Source of the DNA: Aestuariivirgaceae bacterium
GTDB taxonomy: Bacteria; Pseudomonadota; Alphaproteobacteria; Rhizobiales; Aestuariivirgaceae
DNA: 41,593 nucleotides
Direction of reading: 5' to 3'
Assembly (NCBI GenBank): GCA_028282065.1
Contig: JANQIR010000042.1
Span: forward strand, 1-41,593
The notes below the pieces were generated by a model, which was given only the letters and a program-made list of their open reading frames with translations, did no database searches and was not told the DNA's origin. Each line of letters opens with the position of its first letter. Position 1 is the stretch's first letter. Shown one piece after another: positions 1 to 7,719 of the stretch. Made by a program: the position numbers and the translations under genes.

Positions 1-1377
1 ACCAGGTTTGCCGATGTGACCGAGCAGGACCCATATCAGAATCATCGAACGTTCGATCAGATTGCCATGGAAGTACTTGTTGAGACTGGACCCGGAGACG
101 TTCGACAGAGCCTTGGCGGCGATGACCATCTTTGCGAGCCGCCTGATCACTTTGACCGGCGTGCCGCACATTTTCGAGGCGGCTTCGGGCGTGTAGGGCG
201 CCAGCCTGTCCTTCAGCAGGGAGTATACTGAGCGGACTTCGACCTTATCGCCGCTGGCCAGTTTGACGCTCTCGCGCACGTCCAGCATCGGCCTCAAGCC
301 GTCGAGATCAAGCGACCCGTTCGGCGCGAGCACCAGGCCGTCTTGCGAATCCTTCATGTAGAAGCGATTCGTTTCACCGCCAGAAACGTCGGCTTCGGTC
401 AGGAAGCGGCCCGTATCGGACCGGACCAGCAGCGGCAAGTCGGTCTGTTCGGAGACGAAGCTCTCGTTCACATGACCGCCAACGACAATCTCGCGGGCAA
501 TTGCCAATGCCAGGGCCGCGTCGGTACCGGGTTTGACCGGCACCCAGAGATCGGCCTTGATGGCGGAGGCGCTGTAGTCCGGCGAAATCGTCACGATTTC
601 AGTACCGTTGTAGCGCGCTTCGGTGAAGAAATGGGCGTTCGGAATGGACGTATAGATGGGATTGCCGCCCCAGATCAAAATGAGGTCCGAGTAGAAATAG
701 TCCTCGATTTCGCGTTCCATATAGATATTGCCGAAGGTCTCAAACGCTCCGCGGTGACCGTCACCGTTGGAGGAGTTCGAGTCCAGGCAGATGGAATGGG
801 TTAACTGGGCGAACCGGCCCTGTGCGGCGTTGGCCGCACCAACGTTGATGTTCGGTCCCATATCCCAGATGACACGGTCGGTACCTTCCTCAGTGACAAC
901 ATCGAGAAACGTATCGGCGATTCCGTCCAGCACCTCTTCCCAGGAAACACGCTCCCATTTGCCCTCGCCGCGCTCACCAACACGGCGCATCGGGTATTTG
1001 ATGCGCGATTCTTCATACATCCGATGGGAGAAACAACAGCCCTTCTGGCAACCGCGCGGGTTCATATCGGGCAGTTCGGGCCGAAGCTGCTTGTACTCGC
1101 CAGCCTGTTCCTCACGAAACACCAGTCCATCGCGGACATAGACATCAAACGCGCAATGGGCCTGATACCAGCAGTTGATCATGTGGGTGCCGCGAACGGT
1201 TTTGTCCCAGGTCCATTTCTTGCGGTAGATGTCCATGAACGTGCCGTAGGCGGCAGGCTTGGTGGCGGCCAGTGCTTCGATACTGCCGGCCGAGCGCGCT
1301 ACGAAATCCGGCAGGGCAAGGCCGGCGGCGGCTGCTGCTCCCGCCTTCAGGAACGATCTGCGTGACAGGTCAGCCAC
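1..1377 (-). CDS. Type II DMSO-reductase-family molybdopterin oxidoreductase, catalytic alpha subunit (partial, C-terminus off window)
   Basis: The reverse strand is open from a GTG at 1377 to the window edge, giving 459 codons of a protein usually about 900 or more residues long. The N-terminus has a twin-arginine signal (SRRSFLKAG, residues 5-13) followed by an alanine-rich segment, so export to the periplasm by Tat is expected. An N-terminal FeS motif follows: H65, C69, C75 and C110 (H-x3-C-x5-C-x34-C); the leading His is typical of the NarG/DdhA/EbdA (type II) branch. The Mo ligand could not be assigned with certainty. The GTG start overlaps the beta-subunit stop by 8 bases, so translation is probably coupled. 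Relatives oxidise or reduce dimethyl sulfide, ethylbenzene, steroids, chlorate or selenate. The substrate here cannot be read from the sequence. Confidence 0.85.
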   Translation of the reverse strand, partial: MADLSRRSFLKAGAAAAAGLALPDFVARSAGSIEALAATKPAAYGTFMDIYRKKWTWDKTVRGTHMINCWYQAHCAFDVYVRDGLVFREEQAGEYKQLRPELPDMNPRGCQKGCCFSHRMYEESRIKYPMRRVGERGEGKWERVSWEEVLDGIADTFLDVVTEEGTDRVIWDMGPNINVGAANAAQGRFAQLTHSICLDSNSSNGDGHRGAFETFGNIYMEREIEDYFYSDLILIWGGNPIYTSIPNAHFFTEARYNGTEIVTISPDYSASAIKADLWVPVKPGTDAALALAIAREIVVGGHVNESFVSEQTDLPLLVRSDTGRFLTEADVSGGETNRFYMKDSQDGLVLAPNGSLDLDGLRPMLDVRESVKLASGDKVEVRSVYSLLKDRLAPYTPEAASKMCGTPVKVIRRLAKMVIAAKALSNVSGSSLNKYFHGNLIERSMILIWVLLGHIGKPG

Positions 1378-2401
1378 GAGCGCGTTCCTCCAGCGTCTTG
1401 GCCACATCCTGCGGCTGATTGGTGAACGGGCCGAACATGTCGAGCCAGTTGCGCGAAATCAGTACATCCATCAATTCCGATGGCTCGCCGCGCTTGCGCT
1501 TCTCCCGCTCCGCCTTAATCTTCTCAATCGACTGGCGGACTTCCGGGCCGAACAGGGAGATCAGGTAGTCGATGGGAATCCGTTTGTCGTCGACCGGGTT
1601 GCCCTCATCATCGAAGCTGGGCGGCGCCAGCGGCGGGATATAGAAGACGTTCGGCTGCGTCTCGTATTCCGGGTGCAAGGGCAACGCGACCTTGTGTTCG
1701 TGCACCAGTTTGTAAATCGGACCGTCCTTATCATCGAGAAATCCGAGGAAGCGTACACGCCCAGGGCATTGGCGCGAGCAGGCGGTCGCGACGCCCTCCT
1801 CGACGCGCGGCAGGCAGAAGATGCATTTCTGCGCGGTTCCAGAGACCGTGTTGTAGTAGATCTCCTTGTAGGGACAGGCTTCCTGGCAGAACCTGAAACC
1901 CCGGCAGTGATCCTCGTTGATGAGGACAATTCCGTCCTCATCACGCTTGAAGATCGCTCCACGCGGACAGGCTTCCATGCAGGCCGGCTTGGTGCAGTGA
2001 TTGCAGATGCGCGGAATATAGAAGAAGTAGGAGTTGGGATACTCCCCTGCCCCGATGTCCTCATCCCAGTTGGTGCCCCAGTCCGGTTCCTCGCCGACGG
2101 GTCCAAGCGTTGCGTGCTGATCGCCGGAGAACAGCGCCTCTTCGAAATTGAACTCCCAGGGATCGCCGAATTCCGTCTGTTTGGGCAGTTTTCCCGGCTG
2201 GGCTTTACCATTGCGGAAGCCGCCGCCCATGTTTTCCCAGTTCTTCGGTGTCCCCTTGCCAGGCGCAGTGGCGACCGTATTCCACCACATGCCCTCCTGA
2301 CCTTCACCGGAGGTCCATTGGGTCTTGCACGCGACCGTGCAGGTTTGGCAACCGATACACTTGTTGAGATCGATCACCATCGCAACCTGTTTACTGCTCA
2401 T
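1370..2401 (-). CDS. Iron-sulfur beta subunit of a type II DMSO-reductase-family enzyme (DdhB/EbdB/NarH-like)
   Basis: This 343-residue ferredoxin-like electron-transfer subunit carries four cysteine groups: CIGCQTCTVAC (residues 15-25), CNHCTKPACMEACP, CRGFRFCQEACP and CIFC-x11-CSRQC. In the third group an aromatic residue (F) stands where a cysteine would complete a 4Fe-4S site. This is the arrangement known for the 3Fe-4S centre of NarH-type subunits. The length is normal for DdhB/EbdB. It has no signal peptide, as expected for a subunit exported together with its Tat-bearing alpha partner. It lies 17 bases after the gamma gene and overlaps the alpha start. Its role is to carry electrons between the molybdenum site and the haem subunit. 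Confidence 0.9.
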   Translation of the reverse strand: MSSKQVAMVIDLNKCIGCQTCTVACKTQWTSGEGQEGMWWNTVATAPGKGTPKNWENMGGGFRNGKAQPGKLPKQTEFGDPWEFNFEEALFSGDQHATLGPVGEEPDWGTNWDEDIGAGEYPNSYFFYIPRICNHCTKPACMEACPRGAIFKRDEDGIVLINEDHCRGFRFCQEACPYKEIYYNTVSGTAQKCIFCLPRVEEGVATACSRQCPGRVRFLGFLDDKDGPIYKLVHEHKVALPLHPEYETQPNVFYIPPLAPPSFDDEGNPVDDKRIPIDYLISLFGPEVRQSIEKIKAEREKRKRGEPSELMDVLISRNWLDMFGPFTNQPQDVAKTLEERARG

Positions 2402-2418
2402 CTGTGCTCACTGTTCCC

Positions 2419-3072
2419 CTATGCGCGCAGGATCAAGTCTTCCCAGGCGGGCGAAACCGCCTTTATACCGGCGCGTTCTTCGTTCGCACCATTCCAGATT
2501 GCAAAGCCTATCTGAGAATTCTTCTCAGGTGAAAGCGACGACACGTCGCTTGTGCCGGACATTTCACGTGTAAAGACGACAGTCCATCTGCCGGATGACC
2601 AGCCGGCGGCAACGGTCTCTGCGATGGACGGTGCCGTCACACTCAATCCAATGCCAGTCGCCAGGACGGATCTCACCATATTCTTACGTGCCATCCACTG
2701 CAGAAAGTGGACCGGCGCGTCTTCGGAGCCCATCTGCATCAATTCCGGCTCTCCCCTGACCGGAAAAGCAATCGCGGCAGCATCGGGAAAGCCTTCGCCG
2801 GCGCCGGTATTGGGACGGGCGCTGGCCCAGTCCAGACGTATCGCGATGCGATTGCCATCATGCACGCTGGACGCCAGAAGGCTCTCCACTTCGCCGTAAG
2901 GCCGGTCCTGCCAGCTTGCGATGATGTAGTCCGTTGGCTGCAGGCCCAAGGGCGCCGGCACCATCTCGACGGTGGTTCCCGGCACATCGCGCCACTCACC
3001 CGACGCGGGGTCCAGGTAACCGCCGATATTTGCGACGTTGAGGCTTTGCAAAACCGCTTTCTCCAAAAACAC
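2419..3072 (-). CDS. Haem-b gamma subunit of a type II DMSO-reductase-family enzyme (EbdC/DdhC-like)
   Basis: The protein has up to 217 residues and resembles the ethylbenzene-dehydrogenase-related haem-binding domain. Candidate axial ligands are a methionine in ELMQMGS and the lysine in ERAGIKAVSPAW, matching the Met/Lys haem ligation known for this family. The longest reading starts at GTG 3072, which has no ribosome-binding site. A TTG at 3051 sits 9 bases after GGAG and may be the true start. Known gamma subunits carry their own Sec signal peptide; none is visible here, and an in-frame TAA at 3100-3102 rules out an upstream extension. It is the first gene of the operon (gamma, beta, alpha), the reverse of the usual alpha-first order. 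Confidence 0.75.
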   Translation of the reverse strand: MFLEKAVLQSLNVANIGGYLDPASGEWRDVPGTTVEMVPAPLGLQPTDYIIASWQDRPYGEVESLLASSVHDGNRIAIRLDWASARPNTGAGEGFPDAAAIAFPVRGEPELMQMGSEDAPVHFLQWMARKNMVRSVLATGIGLSVTAPSIAETVAAGWSSGRWTVVFTREMSGTSDVSSLSPEKNSQIGFAIWNGANEERAGIKAVSPAWEDLILRA

Positions 3073-3114
3073 TGAGATAAGGACTGAAGCGCGGTTGTTT
3101 TAGGGGTAGCGAAG

Positions 3115-3141
3115 GTGTGACGCCAGCCCGTTTTGTCACAC
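3115..3141. promoter_or_regulatory. Inverted repeat upstream of the molybdoenzyme operon
   Basis: Perfect 7-base arms GTGTGAC (3115-3121) and GTCACAC (3135-3141) are separated by 13 bases. The repeat lies 43-69 bases before the gamma-subunit GTG, where an operator would act. The spacing does not fit a CRP or FNR site. The T-N11-A rule of LysR regulators is not clearly met either, so the binding protein is unknown. Confidence 0.4.
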
Positions 3142-3160
3142 TGCGATAATCTGCCCGCCA

Positions 3161-3196
3161 TCAAAAAGAAGTGGCCCGGCACATACGGCCGGGCCA
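3161..3196 (-). terminator. Rho-independent terminator of the DUF4242-like gene
   Basis: On the minus strand a 9-base-pair stem (TGGCCCGGC / GCCGGGCCA, at 3188-3196 and 3172-3180) with a 7-base loop is followed by the tract CTTCTTTTTGA. It begins 25 bases past the stop of the small gene at 3221-3484, so it separates that gene from the molybdoenzyme operon downstream. Confidence 0.8.
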
Positions 3197-3220
3197 TGGG
3201 TTACGAGGGAAATCGGATTG

Positions 3221-3484
3221 TCAGGGCGTGAGGTCCAGGGCTTCGACAATGCGGTTGTAGGGCAAGCCCGCCTCGTCGTTCAGGGACTTTACCGCCTCTT
3301 CGGACTTTGCCTCGAACAAACACATACAACGACCGTCATCAGGGGCGAAAGTTGAGCGGATGTACTTCACATCGGTTCCGGACTGCGTCATTGCCTCTGC
3401 TGTGGAAATGGCCGCCTTCTGCGCACCAGCTAGGTTCTCCATGCTGATTCCGGCGAGATTCCTTTCAACCATGTAAACTGTCAT
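3221..3484 (-). CDS. DUF4242-like small protein (possible metal-binding, ferredoxin-like fold)
   Basis: This is an 87-residue protein with the pattern of the DUF4242 family: an N-terminal YMVERNLAG strand, a helix, IRSTFAPDDGRCMCLFEA, and a C-terminal AGLPYNRIVEAL. One characterised family member is reported to bind nickel; the function here is unknown. The start ATG at 3484 is preceded by AGGA at a 9-base spacing. The gene has its own terminator and is divergent from the LysR gene at 3638, whose candidate binding site lies between them, so it is a likely target of that regulator. Confidence 0.7.
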   Translation of the reverse strand: MTVYMVERNLAGISMENLAGAQKAAISTAEAMTQSGTDVKYIRSTFAPDDGRCMCLFEAKSEEAVKSLNDEAGLPYNRIVEALDLTP

Positions 3485-3574
3485 CTTGCGGGGTCCTCAT
3501 CAGGTGTTCGAATTCGCAGGACACATGAAACACCACGAGCCATCCGCAGTGAACGAGCGATGTTCTATCGATCA

Positions 3575-3589
3575 ATAACTTCCAGTTAT
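3575..3589. promoter_or_regulatory. Candidate LysR-type binding site (T-N11-A dyad)
   Basis: The perfect dyad ATAACT-TCC-AGTTAT contains T-N11-A (T3576 to A3588), the classical LysR-family recognition pattern. It sits between the divergent DUF4242-like gene (starts 3484) and the LysR gene (starts near 3638), about 50 bases from the regulator start. This fits autoregulation and control of the divergent gene. Confidence 0.55.
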
Positions 3590-3637
3590 CGTCAGATACT
3601 GTAGGCTGAAGACAGGCTCATATGGGGAGTGACCGCG

Positions 3638-4516
3638 ATGGAAATGTCCCAAATCAGGTATGTGATTGCGGCGGCGAAAACACTCAATTTCACCAAGGCG
3701 GCCGCGGAGTGCAACGTCTCGCAACCTGCCTTGACCAAGGCGGTAAAGACGCTGGAGACCGAACTGGGTGCGCCGCTGTTTCATCGCGAAGGCAAGCGAA
3801 TCCTGCTGAGCGAGTTTGGACGCAGCATGCTGCCTCATCTCAAACACATTATTGACGAGGCCGAAACAACCCGGACGCTGGCGCAGAATTTCCGCCTATT
3901 GAACCAGGTGCCGGTCAGGCTCGGCGTGATGTCGACCGTCGGTCACGTGCGGCTGTCCAGGTTTCTCGCGCAGTTTCAGAGCAGTTTCGACGGTGTTGAG
4001 GTCGCCGTTACAGAAGACAGTGTGGAGGACCTTGAACGGCAGCTCGATGAAGGCGAGCTTGATCTTGCGGTTCTCAATCCGATCGCGGCCCCGCGTGATT
4101 CGTTTCACATGCACGAGCTCTATACGGAGCGCTATGTCGTGGTGCTCCCGCCGGAACATCATCTGGGCAAGATGAACGCAATCAAGCTCAGTGACCTGTC
4201 GGGCGAGCCCTATGTCGACAGGCTTGCCTGCGAATTGCGCGAAATGGTCATGTCGGTCTGCCAGGAGCGCGGGCTGGAGCTCTACGCGCGCTTCCGCTCG
4301 GAGCGCGAAGACTGGATTCAGGCGATGGTGCTGGCGCGCATTGGCTTTGCGTTCATGCCGGAATATTCGGTGACCCTGCCGGAACTCGTACAGCGTCCGC
4401 TGATCGAACCAACACTCGAACGCAAGATATCGATGGTCACGGTGCCGGGCAGACCTTTCACGCCGGCGGTTTCGGCATTCGTGCGCTCTGCCCAGAGTTT
4501 TGCCTGGCCCGGATAA
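3638..4516 (+). CDS. LysR-family transcriptional regulator
   Basis: The N-terminal winged helix-turn-helix (residues about 1-60) reads LNFTKAAAECNVSQPALTKA and continues into GAPLFHREGKRILLSEFG, the standard LysR DNA-binding signature. Residues about 90-290 form the substrate-binding-like effector domain. ATG 3638 is preferred over GTG 3629 because GGGGAG (3624-3629) lies 8 bases upstream of the ATG. Length (292 residues) is normal for the family. The divergent small gene at 3221-3484 shares a promoter region with a T-N11-A dyad. The molybdoenzyme operon beyond that gene could also be controlled, but its separate promoter dyad is different. The effector is unknown. Confidence 0.92.
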   Translation: MEMSQIRYVIAAAKTLNFTKAAAECNVSQPALTKAVKTLETELGAPLFHREGKRILLSEFGRSMLPHLKHIIDEAETTRTLAQNFRLLNQVPVRLGVMSTVGHVRLSRFLAQFQSSFDGVEVAVTEDSVEDLERQLDEGELDLAVLNPIAAPRDSFHMHELYTERYVVVLPPEHHLGKMNAIKLSDLSGEPYVDRLACELREMVMSVCQERGLELYARFRSEREDWIQAMVLARIGFAFMPEYSVTLPELVQRPLIEPTLERKISMVTVPGRPFTPAVSAFVRSAQSFAWPG

Positions 4517-4544
4517 CCGCAAGCTCCAGGTTTTCACTTTCTGT

Positions 4545-4573
4545 TTGACTTTGACCCAATCGTGCTACGGTAT
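4545..4573 (+). promoter_or_regulatory. Possible promoter for the CHASE2 cyclase
   Basis: TTGACT (4545-4550) is followed at 15-17 bases by a TACGGTAT stretch that weakly resembles a -10 element. It lies about 105 bases before the cyclase start and after the LysR stop. The -10 match is poor, so this is a suggestion only. Confidence 0.25.
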
Positions 4574-4678
4574 TCGTCCTCGCAAACCATGGCGTGGCGC
4601 ATGGAAAACCGGGGAAAGCCCGCGTTGTGGTGACAATCGAAACGGCGGTGTGACGGCACAAGGGTTCGCACTTAAAGT

Positions 4679-6913
4679 ATGGCGTTCAGCTTATCGCAGA
4701 TTTCAGGCCGGGTGACCAAAAAGGGCACGATCGAGCGTTTGATCGGTCTTGCGCTGCTGGTTCTGATATTGGGCCTGCGTTACATCGACCCGGCGCCGCT
4801 GCAACTGCTCAGGCTCAAGACGTTCGATATCTTTCAGCAGCTCAGCCCCAGGCAGGTTCCTCAGCCGGTGGTCATGATTATCGATATCGACGAAGAGAGC
4901 CTCAACGCCTATGGGCAATGGCCCTGGCCGCGCACCCGTATTGCCGAACTGATCAAGGCGGCGGCGGAAAATGGAGCAGCCGCAGTCGCGTTCGATATCA
5001 TCTTTGCCGAACATGACCGGATGTCACCGGGAAACATTGCGACAAACCTGCGCGGACTGGACAAAGCGCTCAAGGACCGGCTTAAGGCGCTGCCGTCGAA
5101 TGACGAACGCATGGCGGGAGCGATGCGCAATGCGCGCGTTATCCTCGGCCAATCGGGCTTGTCTCGCAAAGTCGAACAATGGCACGCGGCGGCCGAGAAA
5201 CAGTCGCAACTTGCCACGGTCGGGTCGGACCCTAGGCCGTTTTTATTCAAATATCCCGGTATCGTGCGCAATGTGCCCGAGCTGGAGGCGGCTGCCCTGG
5301 GTCGGGGCCTTCTGACCATCCAACCGGAGATCGACGGGGTGGTGCGCCGCGTCCCGATGATCATGGACGTGGACGACAAGGTCCTACCATCGTTGACCCT
5401 TGAGCTCTTGCGCGTGGCAACAGGGGCTGGAGCGGTGCTGGTGCGCACAAATGATGCGGGAATAGACTCCGTCGTCGTGCGTGGCGTGAGGGTGCCGACC
5501 GATGGCAATGGCCGGGTTTGGGTACATTTTTCGCACAGCGATCCGAAACGCTATGTTTCCGCGAAAGATCTGCTTTCCGGCACGGTCGCCGGCGGGTCGC
5601 TGCGCGGAAAGCTGGCTATTGTCGGGACATCGGCAACGGGTCTGTTCGACTTGAAATCGACGCCGGTCAATCCGGTCATGCCGGGTGTGGAGGTACATGC
5701 CCAGTTGCTGGAAACGATTTTGACCAACGCCCAGTTGAGCCGGCCGAACTACGCGGTTGGCGCGGAGCTGTTCCTGGCGATGTTCGTCGGCCTGCTGATC
5801 ATTTCCCTGGTGCCAATGCTGGGCGCGGTGACAACGCTGGTACTCGGTTTCTTCGTCTCGGCCGCCATTTCGGCAGGTGCATTCTATCTGTTCCAGAATA
5901 AGGGCGTGATGATCGACGTTGTCTATCCGCTACTGGCCAGCTTCGTGATCTTCTCCACCATGATTTTCCTGAACTATTTCCGCGAGGAGATGCAAAAGCG
6001 GCAGATACGCGGCGCATTCGGGCAATATCTCTCCCCTGCACTGGTCGAGCAGCTCGCCAAGGATCCAGACAAGCTGGTGCTCGGCGGGGAAACAAAGGAC
6101 ATGACGATCCTGTTTTCCGATGTGCGCGGTTTCACCACCATTTCGGAAACCTACAAGGACAACCCTCAAGGTCTTACGGCACTCATCAACCGGCTGCTCA
6201 CGCCGATGTCGGAGGTTGTGGCGAACCGCAACGGAACCATCGACAAGTACATGGGCGATTGCATCATGGCGTTCTGGAACGCGCCTCTGGATGACGGCGA
6301 TCACGCCAAGAATGCCTGCGCCGCCGCCCTTGGGATGCAGGTGGCCGTGGAAAAGCTGAACGAGCAGCGTAAGGCGGAGGCGGAGGAAATGGGAGAGGCG
6401 TTCCTGCCCATATCGGTCGGCGTCGGGATCAATACAGGCGATTGTGTCGTCGGCAACATGGGCTCCGACCTGAGATTCGACTATACCGTCCTTGGCGATG
6501 CCGTAAATCTCGCCTCCAGACTTGAAGGCCAGACCAAGGGCTATGGGGCGGATGTCATCATCGGGGCGCGGACTGCGGAACTGGCGGGATCGGACTTTGC
6601 GGTCCTTCCCATCGACAAGATCCGCGTGAAAGGCAAGGCGGAACCAGAAGACGTTTTCGCGCTTATCGGAGCACGGGAGATTCGCAGCGATGATGAATTC
6701 GGCCAACTCGCCGGGAAGCATGGTGAAATGATCTCCGCCTACCGGAACCGCAAGTGGCGCATGGCGCACAACGCGCTGAAGGCATGCCGGGAACATGCTG
6801 AGAAATTCGCGCTCAGCGGTGTTTATGACGTCTACGCGGCGCGCATCCGAGCGTTTCAGAAAACGCCACCACCGAAGGACTGGGATGGCGTGTATGACGC
6901 GCTCAGCAAGTAA
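4679..6913 (+). CDS. CHASE2-domain membrane adenylate cyclase (class III)
   Basis: The protein has 744 residues. A first membrane helix (about residues 20-38) leads into a periplasmic CHASE2 sensor (about 40-345; motifs DIDEESLNAYGQWPWPR and GAAAVAFDIIF). Three more helices follow (about 358-434) and then a cytoplasmic class III cyclase domain (about 470-655). Metal-binding aspartates are D481 (FSDVRGF) and D527 (KYMGDCIMAFW). The segment DYTVLGDAVNLASR has Thr at the adenine-selecting position and retains the catalytic Asn and Arg, so the domain looks active and of the IIIb type. It should convert ATP to cAMP in response to an extracytoplasmic signal that is not known. It is monocistronic as far as can be seen, and converges with the ABC-2 permease. 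Confidence 0.92.
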   Translation: MAFSLSQISGRVTKKGTIERLIGLALLVLILGLRYIDPAPLQLLRLKTFDIFQQLSPRQVPQPVVMIIDIDEESLNAYGQWPWPRTRIAELIKAAAENGAAAVAFDIIFAEHDRMSPGNIATNLRGLDKALKDRLKALPSNDERMAGAMRNARVILGQSGLSRKVEQWHAAAEKQSQLATVGSDPRPFLFKYPGIVRNVPELEAAALGRGLLTIQPEIDGVVRRVPMIMDVDDKVLPSLTLELLRVATGAGAVLVRTNDAGIDSVVVRGVRVPTDGNGRVWVHFSHSDPKRYVSAKDLLSGTVAGGSLRGKLAIVGTSATGLFDLKSTPVNPVMPGVEVHAQLLETILTNAQLSRPNYAVGAELFLAMFVGLLIISLVPMLGAVTTLVLGFFVSAAISAGAFYLFQNKGVMIDVVYPLLASFVIFSTMIFLNYFREEMQKRQIRGAFGQYLSPALVEQLAKDPDKLVLGGETKDMTILFSDVRGFTTISETYKDNPQGLTALINRLLTPMSEVVANRNGTIDKYMGDCIMAFWNAPLDDGDHAKNACAAALGMQVAVEKLNEQRKAEAEEMGEAFLPISVGVGINTGDCVVGNMGSDLRFDYTVLGDAVNLASRLEGQTKGYGADVIIGARTAELAGSDFAVLPIDKIRVKGKAEPEDVFALIGAREIRSDDEFGQLAGKHGEMISAYRNRKWRMAHNALKACREHAEKFALSGVYDVYAARIRAFQKTPPPKDWDGVYDALSK

Positions 6914-6925
6914 CCGACCAATGGT

Positions 6926-7717
6926 TTACGCAGAGCGATTGTCCCAGCGGAAGAAGTAGGCGGCGAGCGCGGTTGCCAGCAGCCCCCAGGCGATCATGAT
7001 CGCAAGTTCCGGCAAGATGGCATAGATCTCTTCGGTCTCCTGCCAGACGAACCCGTGCCCCTTCAGCCCGGGACGGAACATGCCCGTAAAGGCATCGGAG
7101 AAGTGCTTCAGCGGAAATACATCGCCGATAAACTGCATCCAAGCGGGTTGTTCGCGAAACGGCCTGATGAAGATGTTCGACACGAAGGCCAGCGGCAGAA
7201 GTGTGGCACTGGTCACTGCCTGCACCAGTTCCGATGTCCTGCAAAGAGCCGTCACCATCATACCGAGGCTGGCGAACGTCATAGTGCCGGCAGTCAGCGC
7301 AACGAGGCCTGCCGGGACCTTTTCCCAATAGACCTTGATTCCGTAAAACGTTATGCCGACAGCCATCACCACCGCAACGGCGATCAAGGCGATGATGCTG
7401 ACCGAAACGATGCGGGCAGCAACGAATATGGCCGGCGGCAGGGGCGTTCCTCGGATCCGCTTCAAAATACCGGTATCGCGGGCATTGGCCGTCGCTACGG
7501 CAAGATAGCTGTAACAGGCGGTCACCGCCCCGAACACAGCCAAGGCAGGCGTGTAGAATTGCGCGGTGGTGACGTCCTTGTCCTCAATCAGCTCGTTGCC
7601 GAACAGTTCGGTGAAGACGACCAGCAAGATCACCGGCATGATGATCACCAGGAATACCGATGCCGGCCTGCGCGCGAACAGCAGTAACTGATGGACGGTC
7701 TCGTACCACAACAACAT
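6926..7717 (-). CDS. ABC-2 type transporter permease
   Basis: This hydrophobic protein of about 263 residues has roughly six membrane segments and the ABC2_membrane pattern (RDTGILKRIRGTPLPP, then ASLGMMVTAL and LPLAFVSNIFI). A TTG at 7723 overlaps the ATPase stop (TTGA), but the ATG at 7717 lies 10 bases after AAGGGG and is preferred. It forms an exporter with the ATPase encoded just upstream. The substrate is unknown; small-molecule, lipid or drug export is typical of the family. The stop converges with the cyclase at 6913. Confidence 0.88.
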   Translation of the reverse strand: MLLWYETVHQLLLFARRPASVFLVIIMPVILLVVFTELFGNELIEDKDVTTAQFYTPALAVFGAVTACYSYLAVATANARDTGILKRIRGTPLPPAIFVAARIVSVSIIALIAVAVVMAVGITFYGIKVYWEKVPAGLVALTAGTMTFASLGMMVTALCRTSELVQAVTSATLLPLAFVSNIFIRPFREQPAWMQFIGDVFPLKHFSDAFTGMFRPGLKGHGFVWQETEEIYAILPELAIMIAWGLLATALAAYFFRWDNRSA

Positions 7718-7719
7718 GA

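Noticed and set aside
1259-2515. 418-codon plus-strand frame over the beta subunit
   Set aside because: The minus strand encodes four intact FeS cysteine groups; the plus frame shows no recognisable domain.
3115-3141. CRP (cAMP receptor) site reading of the TGTGAC/GTCACA dyad
   Set aside because: CRP sites need TGTGA-N6-TCACA; here the half-sites are 15 bases apart, so cAMP-CRP control is not supported.
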